Shown one piece after another: positions 1 through 7,474 of a stretch of 9,797 nt of DNA (positions are counted from its first letter, which is position 1; every line of letters begins with the position of its first letter). This stretch comes from CAZTTH01 sp964615975 (GTDB lineage: Bacteria > Verrucomicrobiota > Lentisphaeria > JABSQK01 > JAJFLO01). The notes under the pieces were generated by a model. That model ran no database searches and was not told the DNA's origin. It worked only from the letters and a program-made list of their open reading frames with translations. Location: NCBI GenBank assembly GCA_964615975.1, contig CAZTTH010000085.1, forward strand, positions 1 through 9,797, written 5' to 3'. The position numbers and the translations under genes are program-made.

Positions 1-177
1 TATTCGGGATTGATGGGATATCCACGCTTCGTAGGAGCGGGTTACCAAAGTCAAGATTATGACGGAGCGATGGAGAGTCCTGCAATCGGAAATCTTCATC
101 TATCCACATGTATGGGGGAAGAGTATCAGGATCCTACCATTCGGTTGGAAAACGCCAAAACGTTTTCCCTAGTCTGA
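1..177 (+). CDS. possible C-terminal fragment of an unidentified gene
   Basis: The first reading frame is open from the window edge to a TGA at 175-177, giving 58 residues that end in ENAKTFSLV. The other five frames I checked here are interrupted by stops. I recognise no domain. Glycine and valine codons (several GGA, GTA) look less like the GGC/GGT and GTC/GTG usage of the large genes downstream, which argues against it being a native gene of the same type. An open run of this length can arise by chance. If real, the gene starts outside the window and ends some 370 bases before the first kinase. Confidence 0.2.
   Translation, partial: YSGLMGYPRFVGAGYQSQDYDGAMESPAIGNLHLSTCMGEEYQDPTIRLENAKTFSLV
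147..168. repeat. perfect 8-bp inverted repeat (hairpin)
   Basis: GGAAAACG at 147-154 and its exact reverse complement CGTTTTCC at 161-168 flank the six-base spacer CCAAAA. The transcript could form a stable short stem-loop. It lies just before the TGA of the open frame that ends at 177. No T-run follows on the plus strand, so it is not a classical intrinsic terminator. It might still be a transcript-end structure or a protein-binding dyad. Confidence 0.4.
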
Positions 178-546
178 CCCGCCGGGCAGTTTCCCCCAAG
201 CAGAGTAGTTGATAAACGCGCTTTCAAATCAGGCTTCATTACTGTAAACCGATACGGAAATTGGCGTTAATAGGAAACGCGTAATTTTGTTGTTGATCGA
301 GAATGATATCAACGGTTCTGCGAAGGGGCATCATAGTATAATTGAAAACTATGGTTATAGTTGATTAAGTATGCTGATTGCAGTTTGGGATTCAAGTGGG
401 TAAACAGGCAAAGGATCATCCGTCCGTTTGATCATGATGATGAAGCGATACCGGCATCAATCATGAAATGTATTCGCCTGAAGTAACGATCTGATTAGCG
501 TCTGAGTAAGAGCAAGGGTTAATGTGCCCTATAAACTGATGTCATT
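178..546. other. intergenic region upstream of the kinase operon
   Basis: About 370 bases without a convincing gene on either strand; stops are frequent in all frames. It is more AT-rich than the genes and presumably carries the promoter of the kinase pair. The only recognisable signals are a consensus -10 hexamer at 337-342 and a short leader-type ORF ending at the kinase start. I see no RNA gene, insertion-sequence end or clear operator palindrome. Confidence 0.6.
337..342 (+). promoter_or_regulatory. candidate -10 hexamer for the kinase operon
   Basis: A perfect TATAAT lies at 337-342, in an AT-rich stretch about 200 bases before the first kinase. No good -35 is found at 15-19 bases upstream: with a 17-base spacer the hexamer is GGTTCT. 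There is no TG extension either. If used, it would need an activator or an alternative recognition mode, and it would leave a leader of nearly 200 bases. Confidence 0.2.
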
Positions 547-550
547 ATGA
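514..550 (+). promoter_or_regulatory. possible 8-codon leader ORF coupled to the first kinase
   Basis: AAGGG at 514-518 sits five bases before a GTG at 524. From that GTG the frame reads VPYKLMSL and stops at TGA 548-550, which overlaps the ATG at 547 in an ATGA arrangement. The kinase start has no Shine-Dalgarno of its own, because the bases just before it are TGATGTCATT. Ribosomes terminating on this mini-ORF could therefore re-initiate on the kinase. It may equally be chance; nothing beyond position and spacing supports it. Confidence 0.25.
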
Positions 551-3500
551 TGAATGAAAGCGGAAAATTTAATGAACGTCAAAGCTCACACCGTCTTGCG
601 AGCTCTGGACCAAGTGGCAATCGGCTGATCTTATTCATTGGCGATAATGACGATGTCATTCAGAGGTTGCGGGGGCAATTACCGTCATATGGCTATGAGT
701 TGACGGTGATTCACGGTTTGGAAAAGCTTCCGTCTGTCCAGACTTCCACCCCCTTCATCGTGGCGCTTGTGGATGTCGTGTTTGCCGACAATAAGGTTGT
801 CGGCGGCAATGAAATAAAGCGCTTGCGCGACCAAAAACTTTTGCTTTGTCCGATCATCTTTTTATCGGAGCGGGATGATGTGCGGTCACGGTTGGCGGCG
901 ATTCAGGCGGGCGGTGATGGCTATCTGGTGAAACCATTTGCCATTGGTGATCTTATCCGACAGATCGATCGTTTGTCATGGGAATTTGATGAGGATGGTT
1001 ACCGCGTTCTGATTGTCGATGATGATGTGGATGCATCCTATATTATCGGGCATGCTCTGAATAAGGAAAAAATCAATACCCGGGCAGTGACCAATCCCCT
1101 CAATATCCTGAATGATCTGAAACAATTCCTCCCCGATGTCATTCTTATGGATATCAATATGCCTGAATGTAATGGGTACGATCTTGCCCGGGTTATCCGG
1201 CAAATCCCTGAATACATTGAAATCCCATTGATTTTTATGACCTCAACCGGCGGGTTATCCCGAAAAATTTCCGCCTATGTATCTGGTGGTGATGAATTTA
1301 TGGAAAAGACGAATGCGGGTGATACCCTGGTATCGATGGTGCGGTCGCGGGCGCGGCGTCATCGTGAACTGAATCGATTGAATGAACGGCTTGAAAGCAA
1401 TGAGAAACGCTTTCAGCAGAGTTTAACCTTTGCCAATATCGGGGTCTGGGATTGGACCATCGCCACCGGCCGCGTGGGGTGGTCTGAACAGATTCCGCCC
1501 ATGTTTGGTTATGCTCCGGATATGCGCGAAACCAATTATGATCATTTTCTTGCCGCGGTGCATCCGCAGGACCGCAAGGTCGTAGAGGATGCCGTTTCAG
1601 CTTGCGTCCACAGCGGCACGGAGATTCAGCTCGAACATCGCGTGATCTGGCCGGATGGCACCGTCAGATGGCTGCAGGAACGCGGTGATGTCGTCCGTGA
1701 TGAAACCGGTAAGGCTCAACACATATTGGGGGTGGTTCAGGACATTACCACCCGTCGTCAGGCCGAAGAATCATTGCAGGCGCTTAATGATGAACTCGAG
1801 CAGCGGATCGCCGCTGGCGCCAAAGAGTTAATTAATCATGAACAGCGATTCAGCGCCTTCATTGAGAATGTTCCCGGCGCGGTTTATGTGTGCGAACTCG
1901 CACCCCCACAGCGGATGAGTTTCATCAGCCAGGCCGTGGCAACTTTGGTGGGCTGGTCTTCCGCTGATTTTCTCGCCGGGCGGATCAATTGGGTCAGCGT
2001 TATTGTCCCTGAAGATCAGCTTATGGTCGACGAAATGGTAACCCGCGGCATTGCTTCCCACCAGCCTTATTCCATCGACTATCGTGTCGTTCATAAAAGC
2101 GGCGAAGTGCGTTGGGTTTATGAGATCGGAAGAGCTGTTTATGATGCCAGCGACCATCCGTTATACCTTGAAGGCAATATCTTTGATAATAGTGAACGCA
2201 AACGCGTGGAGCATGAACGCGAGCGACTGGTTGCCATCCTCGAATCAACACCCGATTTTGTTGGCACTGCAGATATTGAAGGCAGAGTGCTCTTTCTCAA
2301 TCAGGCCACGCGCAACTTGCTGGGGCTGAAACCCGAGGAGACAATCACGGATATTCATATTGCCGACACCCACCCGGCCTGGGCTAATGAAATTATCGAA
2401 AATGAAATGATGCCTGCCATCTTGAAATCCGGTGTTTGGACCGGAGAATCGGCATTCATCAATCGCGATGGCCATGAAACTCTGGTTTTGCAGGTAGCCC
2501 TGGCCCACAAAAGTCGCGCTGGCAAGATCGAATTTATTTCTTTCATAGCCAGAGATATAACCACGCTCAAGAACACGGAAAGACAGGCCAACCGGGCACA
2601 GCGTCTGGAAGCCATTGGCACCCTGGCCGGTGGCATCGCGCATGATCTGAACAATGCCTTGGCGCCGATTTTCATGGGCATCCAACTGGTCCGCAAGGTT
2701 AACCCGACACAATTAAAAATTCTCGATTCCATGGAGAGCAGCGCCAAACATGCCGCGGATATGGTGCGGCAGTTGGTCACCTTTGCCAAGGGCGCGGAAA
2801 TAGGTCAACGGATCCTGATTCAACCTACTCATTTGATTAAGGAAATGGAGAAAATAATCACCAGTACATTCCCCAAAAACATTGATTTGCGAGTCAAACT
2901 GGCGAAGAAAACGCCGGCGGTGCTGGGGGATCCCACCCAATTGCATCAGGTGCTGCTCAACCTCTGTGTCAACGCCCGGGATGCCATGGCTTTTGGAGGG
3001 ATCTTGACTCTTGAGTTGGAGGCGGTTGAGATCGATGCGGCATTCGCGGGGAGCGCGTCCCTGGAGTCGGTCATTCCCGGTCTTTATATTCTTATCCGGG
3101 TGACGGACACCGGCTCCGGGATTCGTCCGGAAGATCTTGATAAAATTTTTGATCCCTTCTTTACCACCAAACCGCCGGACAAAGGCACCGGGCTGGGTTT
3201 GTCTACCGTCATGGGGATTGTCAAAGGGTATGGCGGTTTTGTGAAAGTAAATTCGCACACGGGTCAAGGCACGACCTTCGCGATTTATCTGCCGGCGCAA
3301 CGCATGGAAGCAATGACCGCCTCTTTTGCGGCCATTCCGGAGGATGACATTATTGGCAAAGGTGAACTCATCCTCTATGTCGATGACGAAGCGCCGATAC
3401 GTGCCGTGATGCAGGAGGCATTGAAGGAATTGAACTTCACCCCCTTGTTTGCCATCGATGGCGCTGATGGATTGATTCAGGCAGCCCAACATTGCGGGCA

Positions 3501-3744
3501 ATTACGCGTTGTCATCACGGATTTGCACATGCCCCATATGGACGGAGTGGCTTTTGTAAGGGCATTGCGGCGTTTGCTTCCAGAGATTCCGGTAATTGTT
3601 GCCAGCGGTCGTCTGGAGGACAATCAGCTGGCAGAACTCAGGACACTTGGAGTGCGCCTGACCCTTGACAAGCCGTTCACGAAAAACCGGTTGTCCGATG
3701 TTCTCAAGGCGGCATTATCCTTGCCAGATCTCTCTGTACATTAA
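547..3744 (+). CDS. soluble hybrid sensor histidine kinase (REC-REC-PAS3-HisKA-HATPase-REC)
   Basis: A 1065-residue cytoplasmic hybrid kinase with no signal peptide or membrane segment. Two N-terminal receivers come first: residues about 27-142 (phospho-acceptor D76, S107, K129) and 152-270 (D158/D159, D202, T232, K254). Three PAS/PAC sensor units follow at about 289-405, 433-555 and 560-675, separated by short coiled-coil linkers. The HisKA dimerisation domain carries phospho-acceptor H699 in GGIAHDLNNALAP. The ATPase domain shows the N box (N805/N809), G1 DTGSGI at 854-859, F box IFDPFFTTK and G2 GTGLGLS at 880-886. A third receiver ends the protein (D946/D947, D992, S1020, K1042). It should autophosphorylate H699 and pass phosphate to D992, while the N-terminal receivers may accept phosphate from another kinase. 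In the first receiver the usual acidic pair is G32-D33, so its metal site is altered. The start is ATG 547 (or 550), since the frame is stopped at 532-534. It is co-directional with, and ten bases before, the next kinase. Its signal and output are unknown. Confidence 0.93.
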   Translation: MMNESGKFNERQSSHRLASSGPSGNRLILFIGDNDDVIQRLRGQLPSYGYELTVIHGLEKLPSVQTSTPFIVALVDVVFADNKVVGGNEIKRLRDQKLLLCPIIFLSERDDVRSRLAAIQAGGDGYLVKPFAIGDLIRQIDRLSWEFDEDGYRVLIVDDDVDASYIIGHALNKEKINTRAVTNPLNILNDLKQFLPDVILMDINMPECNGYDLARVIRQIPEYIEIPLIFMTSTGGLSRKISAYVSGGDEFMEKTNAGDTLVSMVRSRARRHRELNRLNERLESNEKRFQQSLTFANIGVWDWTIATGRVGWSEQIPPMFGYAPDMRETNYDHFLAAVHPQDRKVVEDAVSACVHSGTEIQLEHRVIWPDGTVRWLQERGDVVRDETGKAQHILGVVQDITTRRQAEESLQALNDELEQRIAAGAKELINHEQRFSAFIENVPGAVYVCELAPPQRMSFISQAVATLVGWSSADFLAGRINWVSVIVPEDQLMVDEMVTRGIASHQPYSIDYRVVHKSGEVRWVYEIGRAVYDASDHPLYLEGNIFDNSERKRVEHERERLVAILESTPDFVGTADIEGRVLFLNQATRNLLGLKPEETITDIHIADTHPAWANEIIENEMMPAILKSGVWTGESAFINRDGHETLVLQVALAHKSRAGKIEFISFIARDITTLKNTERQANRAQRLEAIGTLAGGIAHDLNNALAPIFMGIQLVRKVNPTQLKILDSMESSAKHAADMVRQLVTFAKGAEIGQRILIQPTHLIKEMEKIITSTFPKNIDLRVKLAKKTPAVLGDPTQLHQVLLNLCVNARDAMAFGGILTLELEAVEIDAAFAGSASLESVIPGLYILIRVTDTGSGIRPEDLDKIFDPFFTTKPPDKGTGLGLSTVMGIVKGYGGFVKVNSHTGQGTTFAIYLPAQRMEAMTASFAAIPEDDIIGKGELILYVDDEAPIRAVMQEALKELNFTPLFAIDGADGLIQAAQHCGQLRVVITDLHMPHMDGVAFVRALRRLLPEIPVIVASGRLEDNQLAELRTLGVRLTLDKPFTKNRLSDVLKAALSLPDLSVH

Positions 3745-3747
3745 GGA
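3743..3747 (+). promoter_or_regulatory. ribosome binding site deciding the second kinase's start
   Basis: AAGGA at 3743-3747 ends seven bases before ATG 3755 and overlaps the TAA stop of the first kinase (3742-3744). It fixes the start at 3755 rather than at the in-frame ATG 3665, which lies inside the preceding gene. The overlap of stop and binding site suggests translational coupling of the two kinases. Confidence 0.75.
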
Positions 3748-3754
3748 AATATTT

Positions 3755-6700
3755 ATGTCCTTGCCGAAAATAAATCTGGCGGGCCGGATCATGCTGGGGG
3801 CCGCATTCCTGATCATTCTCCTCAGTGCTCTGTTCACTGGCCTGATCGTAAACACCCTGCGCAATTTGTATCTTAGTGATCGGGAAGAATTAATGTTCAG
3901 CAAAGCGGAAAAGAACCTGATCAGTCTGGTCTCAACCATTCATGAGGTGCGCCAGAACTTGTTATTTCTCGCCGATTCACCAACGATCCTTGAGATTGTC
4001 AATTTGGCACAACACCCCGGCAATGAGTCTCCGGATGACAACGTGATGTCTTTTTGGAAAAACCGCCTCGGCGATGTCTTCGCCGAATTTAGTGAAACCC
4101 ATCCCCTTTATTACCAGTTGAGTTTCATCGGGGTGGCGGATCAGGGTCGGGAACTGGTGCGCGTTGATGCTCATGCAGGCACAGCCATGGTGACTCCCGC
4201 ACCAGCACTGCAAGAAGTGAATGACCAGGAGTATTATCAAAAGGGCATCAAGACCAATCAGGGCGAGGTGTATCTCTCCAAAATCGAACTCAAGCGGACT
4301 GCTGATGGCACGCTGGCTGAGTCATTTATCCGTTCCCTGTATGCTGTCACCCCGATATTCACCTCTGGCGGTGAACTCTTTGGTTTGGTGACCATCCACT
4401 TCAATATCGGACCAGCCTTAAATGCGATTGCAGACACCCATATTCCCGGGTTAAAAACGTTTCTGATCAATGAAGCTGACGACTACCTAATCCATCCCGA
4501 GTGGAATTATGAACACCAACAGCGGTTTACCTGGCGTGAGGAAATGTCGACTTTGAAGCTTCAGTCAAACGAGATCAGAAATAACCAGAGAATGCAATCG
4601 CTAACGACTCCAGATGGTCGTTTGCATGTGATCATCGCCAAACGATCCTATGATGAGCGTGACTCAAGACGGGTATTTTATCTGGCCTATGGTATCCCTG
4701 AGGACTTTGTTAAAGCTCAACTGGCGGACTTCCGTGCCACCGCCTTGCTCAGCATCAGCGCCATTGCCGGGACGTTGCTCTTACTGGTTTTTTTGATCGT
4801 ACACCGCATGTTCGCTCCGCTGCGGAATCTCACTACTTTGGCCGAAGGTATCGCGGTGGGACAATACGATCATGTCTTGCCCGAGGAGGGCATTGGCGAG
4901 ATGGGAACATTGATGAGCGCGTTTGGCAGTATGATAACGGGGATTGAAACGCGGGAACAGGAAATCATGAAAGCCAACTCCGCGTTAAAATCAAGTGAGG
5001 AACTTTTTCGTTTGACGGTCGCTGGCGCCAGGGATTATGCCATCTTCTTGCTTGATTCAGAGGGGCGGGTGGCCAATTGGAATAGCGGCGCGGAAAAAAT
5101 CATGAAATATCGCTCCGAAGAAATCATGGGGCGGAAATTTACTGGTTTTTCTCAAGAGGCATCGCCGGGCGGTTATGAAATATTAACCAATGCCTTGAAT
5201 TCAGCCATGGAAAAGGGCTGCTATGAACGCGATACCTGGGTGACACGCCAGGATGGCACGAGTTTTTGGGCAAATCTAATGATCACTCCTTTGCCCGCAG
5301 AAAATGGCCGGCGGCATCGGTACACAACCGTGATTCGTGACCTGACCACGCGCCGGGAAGCAGAAGAGGAATTAAAGCGTCAACATACCATGATCAAGGC
5401 GATCATGGATGGCACCGCGGATGCCATTTTTATCAAAGACTATGAAGGGCGATACCTCATCATCAATAAAGCCGGCGCGGATCTTCTGGGGTATAGAGTT
5501 GATGCCATCATCGGTCACAGCGATGCTGATTTGATCCCCGCCGAATCTGCCAAATCCTTTCGGGAGACTGACATGATGGTGATGAGGGAGGGTGAAAGTC
5601 TGGTGCGCGAGGAATCCGGCATGATCGCGGGGAAAAGTTACACATTAATGACGAATAAAACACCATGGCGGGATGAGACCAACAAGGTGATTGGCATCAT
5701 CGGAATATCCCGTGATATCACTGAACTCAAGCTGGCGGAAAAAGCTTTGAAGGAAAGCGAGCAGGGTCTGCGCGCGATCTTCGAGCAGGTCGGCATTGGG
5801 GTCGCTCAAATCGAAACTGCCAGTGGGCGTTATGTCCGGGTCAATCACCGTTATTGTAATATCGTTGGATTGACGATGGCGGAAATGACCGCGACGACAT
5901 TCATGGCCATAACCCACCATGACGACCTGCAAGCCGATCTGGATAAATTGGAAGAATTGAAAGCGGGGGTCATCACGAATTACGCGATGGAAAAACGCCT
6001 GCTGCGCCCGGATGGCAAAATCATCTGGGTGAATCAAACCATATCCACCATGGGGGCAGCGGGCGAATCTCCCAACTTTTTTCTCGCCGTAGTCGATGAC
6101 ATTACCGAACGCAGGAATGCCGAACAATTCGCCAACCGCGCCCAACGCCTGGAGGCCATCGGCACTCTGGCAGGCGGCATTGCCCACGATCTTAATAATG
6201 CCCTGGCGCCCCTCCTGATGGGCATTCAACTTTTAATGAACAAGGTGCCGTCACAGTCTTCTCTGCTGGAAACCATGGTAAACAGCGTCAATCGGGCAGC
6301 AGATATGGTGCGCCAACTGGTGACATTTGCGAAGGGTGTGGAAGGCGTTCACATTGCCATCAATATGGGCCATCTGATTAAGGAAATCGAAACGATCATC
6401 AGGGCGACGTTCCCCAAAGCCATCGAATTGCGGATCATGTGTTCGTCACCCCTGCCCCTGGTTATGGCGGATGCCACTCAGATTCATCAGGTGTTGCTCA
6501 ACCTTTGTGTCAATGCCCGTGATGCCATGCCCCAGGGAGGGACGCTGACGATCACTGTGGAGGTGATGGAAATCGATGCGGCATTCCTGGCCAGCGCCCA
6601 TGCAGTTGAGATCAAACCCGGCCGATATATCCGCTTATTGGTGGGCGACACTGGAACGGGAATCAAGCCGGAAATTATCGACAAGATTTTTGATCCATTT

Positions 6701-7273
6701 TATACCACCAAGGCGCCGGATAAGGGGACTGGTCTGGGTTTATCAACCGTTATGGGGATTATCAAGGGACATGGCGGTTGTGTATTGGTGGATTCACATC
6801 CCGGCGTTGGAACCACCTTTTCCATCTATCTGCCGGCTCAGGGTAAAATTAAAACCCATCATGATCTGGAGGCGCAACCTGAAGTGCCATTTCACGGTAA
6901 CGGCGAACTGATTCTTTATGTCGACGATGAAGCGCCGATACGCTTGCTGATGCAGGAATTGCTGGAAGAATTGAATTTCACCTCCCTGATTGCCATTGAC
7001 GGCGCCGATGGGCTCATACGAGTGGCGCAAAACCAGGCGGATTTGCGTGTCATCATCACCGATCTGCATATGCCGCACATGGATGGACTGGTGTTTGCCC
7101 GGTCCGTGCGGCGATTATTACCGGATATTCCGATGATTGTCGCCAGCGGCAACATGGATGATGAAATGATGGCAGAGTTTCGCATCCTCAATATCCATCG
7201 GACATTGGACAAGCCGTTTACGCAACAGCGAATCACAGAGGTTCTCCGATTGGTTCTGACCCCTGCGGTTTAG
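3755..7273 (+). CDS. membrane hybrid sensor histidine kinase (TM-Cache-TM-HAMP-PAS3-HisKA-HATPase-REC)
   Basis: A 1172-residue inner-membrane hybrid kinase. Residues about 11-33 form the first membrane segment. Residues 34-328 are an extracytoplasmic sensor resembling the double-Cache family, with a VRVDA motif near 135, the D157QEYY motif and the GEVYLS strand at 170-175. Residues 329-349 are the second membrane segment and about 350-402 a HAMP linker. Three PAS/PAC units follow (about 415-535, 544-660, 668-790). HisKA has phospho-acceptor H811. The ATPase domain has N916/N920, G1 DTGTGI at 965-970, F box FDPFYTTK and G2 GTGLGLS at 991-997. The C-terminal receiver has D1057/D1058, phospho-acceptor D1103, S1131 and K1153. 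Binding of a small molecule outside the membrane would control autophosphorylation and transfer to D1103. From the HisKA onward it is strongly similar to the preceding kinase, including the LILYVDDEAPIR and TDLHMPHMDG segments. It forms an operon with that gene. No HPt or output regulator is adjacent, and the ligand cannot be read from the sequence. Confidence 0.94.
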   Translation: MSLPKINLAGRIMLGAAFLIILLSALFTGLIVNTLRNLYLSDREELMFSKAEKNLISLVSTIHEVRQNLLFLADSPTILEIVNLAQHPGNESPDDNVMSFWKNRLGDVFAEFSETHPLYYQLSFIGVADQGRELVRVDAHAGTAMVTPAPALQEVNDQEYYQKGIKTNQGEVYLSKIELKRTADGTLAESFIRSLYAVTPIFTSGGELFGLVTIHFNIGPALNAIADTHIPGLKTFLINEADDYLIHPEWNYEHQQRFTWREEMSTLKLQSNEIRNNQRMQSLTTPDGRLHVIIAKRSYDERDSRRVFYLAYGIPEDFVKAQLADFRATALLSISAIAGTLLLLVFLIVHRMFAPLRNLTTLAEGIAVGQYDHVLPEEGIGEMGTLMSAFGSMITGIETREQEIMKANSALKSSEELFRLTVAGARDYAIFLLDSEGRVANWNSGAEKIMKYRSEEIMGRKFTGFSQEASPGGYEILTNALNSAMEKGCYERDTWVTRQDGTSFWANLMITPLPAENGRRHRYTTVIRDLTTRREAEEELKRQHTMIKAIMDGTADAIFIKDYEGRYLIINKAGADLLGYRVDAIIGHSDADLIPAESAKSFRETDMMVMREGESLVREESGMIAGKSYTLMTNKTPWRDETNKVIGIIGISRDITELKLAEKALKESEQGLRAIFEQVGIGVAQIETASGRYVRVNHRYCNIVGLTMAEMTATTFMAITHHDDLQADLDKLEELKAGVITNYAMEKRLLRPDGKIIWVNQTISTMGAAGESPNFFLAVVDDITERRNAEQFANRAQRLEAIGTLAGGIAHDLNNALAPLLMGIQLLMNKVPSQSSLLETMVNSVNRAADMVRQLVTFAKGVEGVHIAINMGHLIKEIETIIRATFPKAIELRIMCSSPLPLVMADATQIHQVLLNLCVNARDAMPQGGTLTITVEVMEIDAAFLASAHAVEIKPGRYIRLLVGDTGTGIKPEIIDKIFDPFYTTKAPDKGTGLGLSTVMGIIKGHGGCVLVDSHPGVGTTFSIYLPAQGKIKTHHDLEAQPEVPFHGNGELILYVDDEAPIRLLMQELLEELNFTSLIAIDGADGLIRVAQNQADLRVIITDLHMPHMDGLVFARSVRRLLPDIPMIVASGNMDDEMMAEFRILNIHRTLDKPFTQQRITEVLRLVLTPAV

Positions 7274-7290
7274 GTGTCTTCAGAGAGCAA

Positions 7291-7319
7291 TTCGCACCCT
7301 TCTACTTTAGGTGTATAAT
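7291..7319 (+). promoter_or_regulatory. candidate sigma70-type promoter for the ABC exporter
   Basis: TTCGCA at 7291-7296 matches four of six bases of the -35 consensus. It is followed by a 17-base spacer and a perfect TATAAT at 7314-7319. Transcription would begin near 7326 and leave a leader of about 145 bases before the exporter. The 9-base direct repeat TTTAGGTGT occurs at 7269-7277 (across the kinase stop) and at 7306-7314 (into the -10), 37 bases apart, and could be a regulator half-site pair. No terminator is visible between the kinase gene and this point, so read-through from the kinase operon is also possible. Confidence 0.45.
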
Positions 7320-7447
7320 GATCACGGACGGCGGTTGTGTAGATGTCAACAGGTATCCCCAGGGGCTATTTATACTCAACGTATTCAGGGTGGAGAAAAA
7401 ATTTGTCGGTGTCAACCCGGATTAGAATGGCGCCATTTGAGAACCCC

Positions 7448-7474
7448 ATGATAACAATATTAACTACTTCATGA
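7448..7474 (+). promoter_or_regulatory. possible 8-codon leader ORF overlapping the exporter start
   Basis: ATG 7448 opens a frame reading MITILTTS and stops at TGA 7472-7474, which overlaps the exporter's ATG 7471 as ATGA. The exporter has no Shine-Dalgarno (preceding bases AACTACTTC), so coupling from this mini-ORF could help initiation. The mini-ORF itself has no strong ribosome binding site. It is supported only by position and by the similar arrangement at the first kinase. Confidence 0.2.

Noticed and set aside
147..177. Hairpin as an intrinsic terminator
   Set aside because: The stem is AT-rich in its middle and no T-run follows on the plus strand (CTAGTCTGACCC). On the minus strand the downstream bases are also not T-rich.
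2713..3501. Long antisense open frame (262 codons) inside the first kinase
   Set aside because: It lies opposite conserved HisKA, ATPase and receiver coding. Its translation is low-complexity shadow sequence with no recognisable domain. The plus-strand frame is unambiguous.
3665..3754. Upstream ATG 3665 as start of the second kinase
   Set aside because: It would overlap the first kinase by 80 bases and add a 30-residue polar tail with no counterpart. ATG 3755 has a proper AAGGA seven bases upstream and leads straight into the membrane segment.
5645..6229. Antisense open frame (194 codons) inside the second kinase
   Set aside because: It is a shadow of the PAS and HisKA coding region. A similar shadow occurs at the paralogous place in the first kinase (2245-2712), as expected from related codon patterns rather than a gene.
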